Part shown: positions 7,356 through 13,304 of the stretch, piece after piece
Layout of the letters: every line of letters begins with the position of its first letter
Numbering within the stretch: the first letter of the stretch is position 1
Notes under the pieces: generated by a model
Told to the model about the DNA's origin: nothing
The model's database searches: none
Seen by the model: the letters and a program-made list of their open reading frames with translations, nothing else
Translations under genes and position numbers: made by a program
Assembly (NCBI GenBank): GCA_016302005.1
Contig: JAEDOK010000025.1
Location: 1-15,599 of the forward strand
Origin: Oscillospiraceae bacterium
GTDB taxonomy: Bacteria > Bacillota_A > Clostridia > Oscillospirales > Oscillospiraceae
Direction of reading: 5' to 3'
Length of the DNA stretch: 15,599 bases

Positions 7356-7874
7356 TTACCGAGTGAAGGCTGCCTGCATCTTTTGCAGCGCGTTGGCTTC
7401 CTTCAAGCTGTAGACCAAAATCGTGGCAATGACCGCGCCGACTGCGGTAGAGATCAAAAACGGGATGATGTAGGCATAAAAGGCGATATCGGCGGCGCTC
7501 TTTCCCATCAGGAAAATGGCGACGGGATAGGCGCACAGACCGCCGAGGACCGATGTGCCGAAGACCTCGCCGAGCAGGGTCGCCATGATATTCTTGCTTT
7601 TCCAATAAACAAGTCCGCACAGCAGCGCGCCGAACATGCTGCCCGGGAACGCCATCAGGCTGCCCAAGCCCAGCAGATTGCGGATCAGCGACGCGGCAAA
7701 GGCTGCGCCGACACCGTAGCCCGGACCCAGCAGCACGGCGCAGAGAATGTTTACCATATGCTGCACGGGAGAGCATTTGCTTCCGAAGATCGGGAAGGAA
7801 AACAGACTGCCGACAACGGCGACGGCACAGAATAAGGCGGCGACCGCCAGCTTTTTTACATTGACTTTTTTCAT
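7356..7874 (-). CDS. thiW: ThiW, ECF transporter S component for hydroxyethylthiazole
   Basis: A 172-residue membrane protein with five to six hydrophobic segments. The N-terminal KKLAVAALFCAVAVVGS helix, the conserved FGSKCSPVQHMVNILCAVLL region and the FPGSMFGALLCGLVYW segment are characteristic of ThiW, the substrate-binding S subunit of a group II ECF transporter. The EcfA/A'/T energy module is not in the window and would be shared from elsewhere in the genome. The start is ATG 7874, with AAAGGAG 9 nt upstream. It is the first gene of the TPP-riboswitch operon and is followed 13 nt later by thiM, which phosphorylates its presumed cargo. Assignment by family and context is strong. Confidence 0.92.
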   Translation of the reverse strand: MKKVNVKKLAVAALFCAVAVVGSLFSFPIFGSKCSPVQHMVNILCAVLLGPGYGVGAAFAASLIRNLLGLGSLMAFPGSMFGALLCGLVYWKSKNIMATLLGEVFGTSVLGGLCAYPVAIFLMGKSAADIAFYAYIIPFLISTAVGAVIATILVYSLKEANALQKMQAAFTR

Positions 7875-8095
7875 GATTTGACACTCCTTTGAAATGGATC
7901 GGAAACGGCTGTATACAGCGACGCTTCCAAAAATAAATACAGTTCTCCTGTCGAGACTGCACGGAAGGTCGGTCGATGCTTGCTGGCATCCTCTCACGCC
8001 GGAACACGGCTTCCCATCGCTGTTCTACAAGGCTCAGGGCGCTCCCCCTCAGCCCGCCACGGTTCGTGGACTGCCGCAGCCTCCTTTCAAAATCG
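7875..8095 (-). promoter_or_regulatory. structured untranslated leader between the TPP riboswitch and thiW
   Basis: About 220 nt without a credible gene. On the leftward RNA, short hairpins follow each other: 8057-8069 (5 bp), 8031-8054 (8 bp with one mismatch), 7975-7990 (5 bp) and 7940-7959 (7 bp with one bulge, then TATTTATTTTTG). A perfect 12-bp palindrome, GCTGTATACAGC, lies at 7908-7919, about 35 nt before thiW. A GAAAGGAGG sequence near 8078-8090 has no start codon at the right distance. The 7940-7959 hairpin plus its T-rich tail could be a second, weak terminator. Confidence 0.5.
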
Positions 8096-8137
8096 TATCA
8101 AACAAAACAGGAGACGCCCTCTTCGGATGCCTCCTGT
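8096..8137 (-). terminator. intrinsic terminator of the TPP riboswitch
   Basis: Leftward RNA folds ACAGGAG...CTCCTGT (8107-8113 with 8131-8137), extended inwards to about 12 pairs with one mismatch, followed by TTTTGTTT. It begins 13 nt after the aptamer, so it is the natural expression platform: TPP binding would favour termination. Confidence 0.85.
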
Positions 8138-8150
8138 AAAAAATCTGCGT

Positions 8151-8241
8151 AACGACTTCCTACGGCGGCATTACCCGCATCAGGTAAAGGGTCGAAGTTG
8201 GAGGACTTCCTCTCAGCCTGCCTGTACAAGCTCCCCTGTCT
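8151..8241 (-). ncRNA. TPP riboswitch (THI element)
   Basis: The conserved THI-box pieces occur in order on the leftward strand: CAGGGGAGC near 8231-8239, GGCTGAGA (8211-8218), ACCCTTTACCTGAT across 8179-8192, and GGGTAATGCCGCCGTAGGAA (8157-8176). They match the TPP aptamer consensus, and a terminator hairpin follows. It should switch the thiW-thiN operon off when TPP is plentiful. Confidence 0.95.
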
Positions 8242-8256
8242 TTATTTGTCGGGCAT

Positions 8257-8285
8257 ATTATACACCCGTTTTTACTCAAATGCAA
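8257..8285 (-). promoter_or_regulatory. promoter of the thiamine operon
   Basis: TTGCAT (8280-8285), 17-nt spacer, TATAAT (8257-8262), leftward. Transcription start expected near 8250, about 10 nt before the riboswitch. The -35 lies just beyond the stop codon of the upstream phosphatase gene. Confidence 0.87.
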
Positions 8286-8289
8286 GCAG

Positions 8290-8742
8290 TTATTCCGACA
8301 GCTTTTGCAACAATGCGCGGCAGCCCTCGTCAATGTCCCGCTCTGCGGCGCGGAAGTCGCGGGTGTACCAAGGGTCGGCTACATCGCGCGGATGGTCGGT
8401 GTAATCCATCAGCAGAGAGAGCTTCCCCTCAGGATCGCTTCCGAACAGGCGGAGCATACTGCGGCGGTTGGATTCTTCCATGCCGATAATATAGTCGTAG
8501 CGTTCATAGTCCCCGCGCCGAAGCTGACGGGCGGTCTTACCCTTGCAGGAGATGCCGCGCTCCCTCAGCAGCGCCGCGACAGGCGGATAGACGGGATTGC
8601 CGATCTCGTCGCTGCTCGTCGCAGCGGAGGCGATCTCGAACTGCTTCGAAAGTCCTCTCTCTGCAACAAGAGCTTTCATAAGAAATTCTGCCATCGGACT
8701 ACGGCAGATGTTGCCGAGGCAAACAAATAGAATCTTCGTCAT
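8290..8742 (-). CDS. low-molecular-weight protein tyrosine phosphatase
   Basis: A 150-residue cytoplasmic phosphatase. The P-loop CLGNICRS gives the C-x5-R signature (Cys8, Arg14), close to the N-terminus as in the family. The general-acid motif DPWY follows DYTDHPRDVA near residue 120. In Firmicutes such enzymes dephosphorylate phosphotyrosine or phosphoarginine proteins; which applies here is unknown. The start is ATG 8742, with GGAAAGGA upstream. The gene begins 19 nt after the XRE/zinc-ribbon gene and probably shares its transcript. No partner tyrosine kinase or capsule gene is nearby. Confidence 0.92.
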   Translation of the reverse strand: MTKILFVCLGNICRSPMAEFLMKALVAERGLSKQFEIASAATSSDEIGNPVYPPVAALLRERGISCKGKTARQLRRGDYERYDYIIGMEESNRRSMLRLFGSDPEGKLSLLMDYTDHPRDVADPWYTRDFRAAERDIDEGCRALLQKLSE

Positions 8743-8761
8743 TGTTTTTCCTTTCCGCAGT

Positions 8762-9208
8762 TCATTTCTTCGGACGCCAGTGCTTCAGCGTCGGGAGCTG
8801 CGCTTCAAAATAGGTGCGTGCCTGCTCCGGTGGCCAGTTTTCGCTTGACATATGCTCGACGAGAAAATCGGTCAACTCTTCGAGATTGGTGTAAACAAAT
8901 TTGCCGTCAGAGTAGCACCACTTGCAATATTCTTCTTGAAAGCTGCCGTCAGGCTCTTTGCTGATAGAAGTATCATCCAGCGGCATACCGCAGCATTGGC
9001 AAATCAGCTTCCTCGGAGAACCCAAAAGCGTGTTGATCGAAACGTCAAACAGCTTGGAAAGCAGCTTCAGAGTTTCCGTATTGGGCACGGTTTCGCCGGT
9101 TTCCCAGCGGGACACGGCTTGCCTTGTAACATGAATTTTCTCCGCAAGCTCGTCTTGTGTGAGCTCTTGCTTGGTTCGCAATGCATAGAGCACATCTTTT
9201 GTTTCCAT
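8762..9208 (-). CDS. XRE-family regulator with C-terminal zinc ribbon
   Basis: A 148-residue predicted DNA-binding protein. Residues about 3-62 form a classic XRE helix-turn-helix (KQELTQDELAEKIHVTRQAV, then SRWETGETVPN). After a short linker comes a putative zinc-ribbon domain with CQCCGMPL (Cys70, 72, 73) and YCKWC (Cys95, Cys98), then an acidic/aromatic helical tail rich in Glu and Trp. This HTH plus zinc-ribbon layout is known in Firmicutes, but its ligand is not settled. The SD match GAGGTGATC leaves two candidate starts, ATG 9208 (used) and ATG 9211. It has its own promoter and lies 19 nt before the phosphatase gene, so it may control that gene and itself. Confidence 0.85.
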   Translation of the reverse strand: METKDVLYALRTKQELTQDELAEKIHVTRQAVSRWETGETVPNTETLKLLSKLFDVSINTLLGSPRKLICQCCGMPLDDTSISKEPDGSFQEEYCKWCYSDGKFVYTNLEELTDFLVEHMSSENWPPEQARTYFEAQLPTLKHWRPKK

Positions 9209-9226
9209 CATGATCACCTCATAGAC

Positions 9227-9255
9227 AGGATATCATCTTCGATTCGAAAAAACAA
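9227..9255 (-). promoter_or_regulatory. promoter for the XRE/phosphatase pair
   Basis: Leftward TTGTTT (9250-9255), 17-nt spacer, TATCCT (9227-9232). Its -35 overlaps the T-tract of the upstream terminator. The spacer contains TTCGAATCGAA, which has some symmetry and could be an operator. Confidence 0.6.
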
Positions 9256-9271
9256 GCAACCCGCTGTTGCT
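9247..9271 (-). terminator. intrinsic terminator after the trmO remnant
   Basis: Leftward stem AGCAAC/GTTGCT (9266-9271 with 9255-9260), 5-nt loop, then TGTTTTTT. It ends transcripts coming from the accessory block. The intact trmO copy (ending at 12315) has no similar terminator after it, which suggests this remnant sits at the original end of trmO. Confidence 0.7.
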
Positions 9272-9310
9272 GCGGCAGGGAGGATCGGGGGATACCGTTG
9301 CTTTCCTTTC

Positions 9311-9481
9311 TCATTCCACACCGCAGACGGTGAGGGTGTTGTCATTCACGGTGAAGCGGATGTTGCGGTCGGCGAAGCGCATGCCGTAGATGCGGGTGGG
9401 GTCGTTTTGGTAGGAGACATGGGTCGAGGAGGGCGCAGAGACGCTTTCGAACTGCTTTGTAATCCTCTTCTCCGCACCGAA
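9311..9481 (-). pseudogene. 3' remnant of trmO
   Basis: The last 34 codons or so (YQNDPTRIYGMRFADRNIRF, then TVNDNTLTVCGVE and TGA at 9311-9313) are nearly identical to the end of the intact trmO at 12315-12992. Upstream of 9416 similarity falls sharply. A different frame (YKAVRKRLCALLDP) resembles the TrmO stretch ending RREALRAVLALDP, so the fragment appears diverged and frameshifted. There is no start, and the fragment runs directly into the end of the zinc-ribbon gene. It cannot encode an enzyme. Confidence 0.85.
9313..9416. repeat. direct repeat, left copy (trmO 3' end)
   Basis: 104 bp that align without gaps to 12317-12420, with two differences, both in the GTCATTCACGG/GTCCTTTACGG stretch. 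Same orientation, 3004 bp apart. The two copies bracket the accessory block. Confidence 0.95.
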
Positions 9482-9730
9482 TCAGCGCTGAAACAGTTTG
9501 AATAAATCCGGCATGGTTTCTAAAAGCGTACCAAACCTGCATTTGCAAGCACGACAATAATAAGCGGGATTTTCCGGACGAATCACACAGCCGCCAAGCA
9601 CGATCTCATCATGCTCAAGTTTCTCCAAGTATTCCAAATCCTTCTTAGATGGCGATGAGAGACTGCCTATCGAAGGCCTGCCGTATGTAATTGTAATGAT
9701 ATCTTCTGATTGACACTTCGGACAGATCAT
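9482..9730 (-). CDS. small zinc-ribbon protein, unknown function
   Basis: An 82-residue protein with paired cysteines at both ends: CPKC (Cys3, Cys6) and YYCRACKC (Cys59, 62, 64), with a further Cys48. This would fold as a zinc ribbon with a charged insert (about 28-44, KKDLEYLEKLEHDE). I do not recognise a named family. The start is ATG 9730, with GAGGAGG 8 nt upstream; an in-frame extension to 9790 overlaps the ATP-grasp remnant and lacks a better RBS. Its stop codon abuts the trmO remnant in the same frame. It lies 47 nt after the ATP-grasp remnant and may once have been its operon partner. Confidence 0.7.
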   Translation of the reverse strand: MICPKCQSEDIITITYGRPSIGSLSSPSKKDLEYLEKLEHDEIVLGGCVIRPENPAYYCRACKCRFGTLLETMPDLFKLFQR

Positions 9731-9777
9731 ATCCACTACCTCCTCGACACGAAAATGTCGTTTATATTCATCAAAGG

Positions 9778-10038
9778 CTATTTGAAACATTGAAACAATG
9801 CCCGGAAATATTGCTTTGCATCCTGATCATCCGACAGACCGGAAACGCTTCCATCACCGGCTTCGATGACTTTCCATGTGCCGTCTGCAAGCTCGGCATA
9901 ATCTACGGTGTAATACGGACTGCCTAATTGACTGTATTTTTCGATCAGCTCCCTCGGCGGCAATGGCGTGTAGTTCCCTTGCCCGGAATTTCCGCATGCA
10001 GCGGAAACAGAATCATATCTACCATAATATCGGCTCTT
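9778..10038 (-). pseudogene. C-terminal remnant of an ATP-grasp (R2K-like) protein
   Basis: An open frame of 86 codons with no ATG, bounded upstream by an in-frame TGA at 10039-10041. It reads KSRYYGRYDSVSAACGNSGQ, then NYTPLPPRELIEKY, SPYYTVDYAELADGTWKVIE and AGDGSVSGLSDDQDA. The YTVD...W-IEAGDG-VSGL pattern is the C-terminal nucleotide/Mg-binding part of ATP-grasp proteins of the R2K type, whose full length is roughly 250-300 residues. About two thirds of the gene is missing. A short product from TTG near 9963 is possible but would lack the ATP site. Family call is from memory of the motif, with fair confidence. Confidence 0.65.
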
Positions 10039-10095
10039 TCATTTTACATAAAATGAGCAGAAACGCGAGAAACCATGCGTATTCCGCAGCTGCTC

Positions 10096-11349
10096 TTATA
10101 AATCCAAGCTGTTCGGATTCAGCAAGAAATCCATAATACCCATGACGACGATACCCTGCTCGTTGCGCCAGAGCTTGATCCTGTCCTTTACCACAATGAT
10201 TTTTTTAAAGGAGTCGCCGATGCGTATCAGAGAGCTTTGCTCCTGCTGCATTTTGTCACTGTCCGGAATCGCAAAAGCAGACTGAATATAGTATCTCCGG
10301 CTGCCTTGGTTGCAGACAAAATCCACTTCAAGCCTTTTCCGGACGACCTTTCCGTCGCAATCCCTCACAGAGTGTTCTACGACGCCGACATCTACATTAA
10401 ACCCCCGTACGAGCAGTTCATTATAGATGATGTTTTCCATGATGTGGTTTTCTTCCTGCTGGCGGAAGTTAAGTCGGGCATTGCGAAGCCCTACGTCGGT
10501 GAAATAATACTTGAATGGGGAAGCAATGTATTTTTTCCCCTTGATGTCATAGCGTTCGGCTTTGCTGATAAAGAAAGCGTCCAGCAGATATTCGATGTAA
10601 GTCCCGATAGTCTTGTCACTGGCGCGGATGCCATTGCTGCGGAAGGTGCTTGCGAGCTTGGTCGGATTTGTCAGAGAACCAACAGCGGATGCGAGAATGT
10701 TGACCAGTGCAGCCATCACATTGTCACCGCGCAGATTGTGTCGGTCTTCGATGTCCTTCAGATACAGCTCCTTGCACAGGTCGATCAGATACTTGGATTT
10801 CAACTCATCGGTTTTTCGGCTCAGAATCAGCGGCAGTCCGCCGTAGGTGCAGTAGTCATTCCATGCATCATACTTATCTCCGGGATAAGCCGACACATAT
10901 TCCGAAAAGGACAGCGGATAGACCCTGATTTCGTCTCCGCGGCCGCGGAACTCTGTCAGCACATCCGAGGAGAGAAATTTTGAATTGCTTCCGGTCACGT
11001 AAATGTCTAAATTATCCCGCCGGTTCAGACCGTTGAGCACAGCTTCAAAGCCCTTGCAGAGCTGGATTTCATCCAAAAACACATACCACATGTCGTCGTC
11101 CGTGACGCGCTGCTTGATATACGCGCTCAGCTTTTTACTGTCACACAGCTCCTCATAGTCCTCGTCATCCAAAGCAATGCGTATGATGTTAGAAGCATCC
11201 ACTCCGGAAGCAATCAGGTATTGGTAGTACAGCTTAAACAGAAGGTAAGATTTTCCGCATCTCCGAATGCCGGTGATGACCTTGATTTGACCGTTTTCCC
11301 TTCGTTCAATCAGCCGGTTCAAATAGATTTCGCGTTGAATAGGCTCCAT
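10096..11349 (-). CDS. AAA ATPase with DUF4143 domain
   Basis: A 417-residue ATPase of the large prokaryotic AAA_14/DUF4143 family. Walker A is GIRRCGKS (27-34), Walker B WYVFLDEIQ (88-96) and a sensor-like YVTGSNSKFLSS follows. The middle is a winged-helix-like region (ASAVGSLTNPTKLASTFRSN), and the C-terminal DUF4143 part carries LEVDFVC...YYIQSAF, resembling a PD-(D/E)xK nuclease fold core. Biological role is not established for the family. The start is ATG 11349, with AAGGAG 6 nt upstream; an earlier in-frame ATG at 11388 has a poor RBS. It is monocistronic under a perfect consensus promoter. Codon use looks more AT-rich than the flanking housekeeping genes, which suits acquired DNA. Confidence 0.9.
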   Translation of the reverse strand: MEPIQREIYLNRLIERRENGQIKVITGIRRCGKSYLLFKLYYQYLIASGVDASNIIRIALDDEDYEELCDSKKLSAYIKQRVTDDDMWYVFLDEIQLCKGFEAVLNGLNRRDNLDIYVTGSNSKFLSSDVLTEFRGRGDEIRVYPLSFSEYVSAYPGDKYDAWNDYCTYGGLPLILSRKTDELKSKYLIDLCKELYLKDIEDRHNLRGDNVMAALVNILASAVGSLTNPTKLASTFRSNGIRASDKTIGTYIEYLLDAFFISKAERYDIKGKKYIASPFKYYFTDVGLRNARLNFRQQEENHIMENIIYNELLVRGFNVDVGVVEHSVRDCDGKVVRKRLEVDFVCNQGSRRYYIQSAFAIPDSDKMQQEQSSLIRIGDSFKKIIVVKDRIKLWRNEQGIVVMGIMDFLLNPNSLDL

Positions 11350-11402
11350 CTCGTTCTCCTTACTTCGAACTTTTGTGAAATGTTGCATTTTTCCGTAATT
11401 AG

Positions 11403-11431
11403 ATTATAGCTGCGTATGACAGAACTGTCAA
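11403..11431 (-). promoter_or_regulatory. consensus promoter with overlapping operator-like palindrome
   Basis: TTGACA (11426-11431), 17-nt spacer, TATAAT (11403-11408): all twelve hexamer bases match sigma-A consensus. A perfect 14-bp inverted repeat, TGACAGAACTGTCA (11417-11430), covers the -35 and part of the spacer, where a repressor would block polymerase. Start of transcription near 11396, leader about 47 nt before ATG 11349. Confidence 0.85.
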
Positions 11432-11526
11432 TCCTGTTGCGGTTATTATGCTCCGGAACTATATCAAAATATGCAATTTTCCGAATAGAAGACGGACGAA
11501 TATCTATTAGAAGCCGCATGACCGAA

Positions 11527-12261
11527 TTAGGATTCATAATAGTTCATCATGCCCGAGCCGATGTCCTTGGGGATGTAATGCTCGGCAAATGCTATGATGC
11601 GCTTTATCTCTTGATAGCGCCAAGGGTCTTCATTGGGCCAGCCTTCTATTTCGTCATAAAGCTCCGAATTTTTGTAGAAGCGCAGCTTCCAATGGTAGCC
11701 GTCGATCATTTTTGTTCCGTGGTTGTCGGCATCGTAGCAGAAAAGCTCTGTCATGATCGGGTCGATGATGTACTGCGCATCCTCCGGCCGGATATACAGC
11801 AAAGCGCCATCCATGCAATCTGTGGAATTTTGATAGTGAATGACTCCGTTTTTGTGAATGTGAATTTTGAACCAATAGCCTTGATACGGATTGTTCTGAA
11901 TCTCTACGCAATCCATGAGCCGCAGTGAAGTATGCCGCTTCATTCTCGCAGAATAATTGCTTAGAATATGGTTTCTGAATGCTTCCGGCACCGGAATGTT
12001 GTACTTATTTACATAGTTTATGAATGCATCGTTCCAAATATAGGTACCATCCGTAAATACATTTCCGGAGCCGATTACCTGCTCCGGATCTATTTCATCG
12101 TATAGGATACCGGGGCAGGCTGAGTAACAATGCGTTTTGAGATACGCCATAATTTTGCTCTTCTCCGGGTCGGGCGTATCTGATATCATATCGCTTAAAT
12201 GCGGTAATGATGTATCGCCATGCTCAAAGGAATAGGCTACCTGTTTTGCTTCTCTTTTCAT
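11527..12261 (-). CDS. hypothetical protein, two-part soluble protein
   Basis: A 244-residue soluble protein that I do not recognise. The N-terminal part (about 15-100) contains GSGNVFTDGTYIWNDAFINY and ends around PEAFRNHIL. The second part (about 115-244) is rich in aromatic residues and predicted strands (GYWFKIHIHKNGVIHY, GYHWKLRFYKNSELYDEIEG), then WPNEDPWRYQEIKRIIAFAE. This compact, Trp/Tyr-rich make-up is reminiscent of immunity-type proteins of polymorphic toxin systems, but that is only an impression. The start is ATG 12261, with GGAGG 11 nt upstream. It begins 53 nt after the intact trmO and shows no clear own promoter, so it may be read from trmO. Base use is AT-richer than trmO. 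Confidence 0.75.
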   Translation of the reverse strand: MKREAKQVAYSFEHGDTSLPHLSDMISDTPDPEKSKIMAYLKTHCYSACPGILYDEIDPEQVIGSGNVFTDGTYIWNDAFINYVNKYNIPVPEAFRNHILSNYSARMKRHTSLRLMDCVEIQNNPYQGYWFKIHIHKNGVIHYQNSTDCMDGALLYIRPEDAQYIIDPIMTELFCYDADNHGTKMIDGYHWKLRFYKNSELYDEIEGWPNEDPWRYQEIKRIIAFAEHYIPKDIGSGMMNYYES

Positions 12262-12314
12262 AGGCGCTATTACCTCCGATTTATTGCGCAAACGGCTTTT
12301 TGTGTTTGCTTGGT

Positions 12315-12992
12315 TTATTCCACACCGCAGACGGTGAGGGTGTTGTCCTTTACGGTGAAGCGGATGTTGCGGTCGGCGAAGCGCATGCCGTAGATGCGGG
12401 TGGGGTCGTTTTGGTAGGAGGGGCGCGGGTCGAGGGCGAGGACGGCGCGGAGGGCTTCCCGACGATCTACGGGGACACGGGCGAGAAGGTCGGGAGGGAA
12501 ATCGACGGTCAGAGTCGGTTGCGGCGCGTCCTGCGCGAAGCCGCCGTTTGCTTCGGGGTGGGCGTCGGCGTAGGGGATGTAGGGCTTGATATCGTAGATC
12601 GGCGTACCGTCCATTAGGTCCGCGCCGGAGACGATCAGAATGGTACCGAGGGCAGGCTCCTGCCGCACCTCCTCCAAACGGACGCAGGATAAGCCGATGG
12701 GATTCGGGCGGTAGGGAGAACGCGTGGCAAAGACGCCAACACGTTCGTTGCCGCCCAAACGCGGCGGGCGTACCGTCGGAGACCAGTTTTCCCGGATCGC
12801 TTCGGAGAATTCCCAGATCAGCCAGAGATGGGAAAAATCCCCGATGCCGCGCAGTGCATCGGGGTTGCGGAACTCCGGCTCAAAGACGACGGCGGCGCGC
12901 AGCGTATTGACCAATCCGCTTTGGCGGGGAATGCCGAATTTTTCCGCGAAATCACTGCGCATTCGGGCGATGACACGCATGGTTCGTTCCAT
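12315..12992 (-). CDS. trmO: tRNA (N6-threonylcarbamoyladenosine37-N6)-methyltransferase TrmO
   Basis: A 225-residue SAM-dependent enzyme of the TsaA/YaeB/VirR family, which methylates t6A37 in tRNA-Thr. Motifs are FAEKFGIPRQSGLV and LRGIGDFSHLWLIWEF in the N-terminal half, followed by FATRSPYRPNPIGLS, and GADLMDGTPIYDIKPYIPYAD. The C-terminal domain (about 160-225) has the expected DPRPSYQ and YGMRFA. The start is ATG 12992, with GAGGT a few bases upstream; ATG 12980 is a less likely alternative. Its last 104 bp recur at 9313-9416, so its 3' end may have been replaced during rearrangement while the frame was kept. No clear promoter; a repeat-rich gap separates it from the sirtuin gene. Confidence 0.92.
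   Translation of the reverse strand: MERTMRVIARMRSDFAEKFGIPRQSGLVNTLRAAVVFEPEFRNPDALRGIGDFSHLWLIWEFSEAIRENWSPTVRPPRLGGNERVGVFATRSPYRPNPIGLSCVRLEEVRQEPALGTILIVSGADLMDGTPIYDIKPYIPYADAHPEANGGFAQDAPQPTLTVDFPPDLLARVPVDRREALRAVLALDPRPSYQNDPTRIYGMRFADRNIRFTVKDNTLTVCGVE
12317..12420. repeat. direct repeat, right copy (trmO 3' end)
   Basis: Partner of 9313-9416, inside the intact trmO coding sequence and in the same orientation. Homologous exchange between the copies would delete 3004 bp and leave a single trmO. Confidence 0.95.
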
Positions 12993-13046
12993 AAGATACC
13001 TCGATTTCGATAGAATGCGTTGCCGTTTGGAAAGCGCCTGCACGAG

Positions 13047-13075
13047 ATTGCCACGGGCGCAAGCGCCCTCGCAAT
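13047..13075. repeat. REP-like palindrome upstream of trmO
   Basis: Imperfect inverted repeat: ATTGC (13047-13051) with GCAAT (13071-13075), and inner GGGCGC-AA-GCGCCC (13055-13068). It lies in the 312-nt gap between trmO and the sirtuin gene. No gene is seen in that gap; it holds this palindrome and the larger element at 13118-13231. Confidence 0.7.
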
Positions 13076-13117
13076 GATAAAGGAGTAACGCTACATGTTA
13101 TTGTTGCGCTGGCGGCG

Positions 13118-13231
13118 CGTAGGGCACGACCACCGGGCGTGCCGTCAGCAAAGCGGCAGACAGTACAGACGAACGAGTTTGTACGCATTTGGTAGTTCCT
13201 GCACCGGCGCGCCGAGTCGGCGCGCCCTACG
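13118..13231. repeat. degenerate MITE-like element with inverted ends
   Basis: Two 27-bp ends, CGTAGGGC... (13118-13144) and ...GCCCTACG (13205-13231), are inverted relative to each other and match at 21 of 27 positions. The right end is itself a palindrome (CGGCGCGCCGAGTCGGCGCG). The layout (CGTAGGG at both outer edges, arms self-palindromic) is the same as at 15280-15356, so both belong to one class. The 60-nt core has no coding potential. Confidence 0.7.
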
Positions 13232-13304
13232 GCGAACTGCCGCCGGACCCAAAGGATCACATCATAAAAGAAAAGTTATAGGGAGCCTCTGATACGGGCG
13301 GCGG

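Noticed and set aside
7960..8070. Possible second riboswitch (cobalamin- or TPP-like pieces such as GGGAAGCCG and GGCTGAGG) in the thiW leader
   Set aside because: Only scattered short matches; no B12 box, and the conserved TPP core following the CTGAGA element is absent. Kept only as a structured leader.
9443..9475. Similarity of the trmO remnant's upstream part to the tyrosine phosphatase gene (shared TCGAACTGCTT)
   Set aside because: Only 11 identical bases and weak flanking similarity; the stretch fits a diverged, frameshifted trmO better.
11319..11537. Leftward 72-codon frame between the hypothetical gene and the ATPase
   Set aside because: It runs across the consensus promoter, leader and start of the ATPase gene and has no good RBS.
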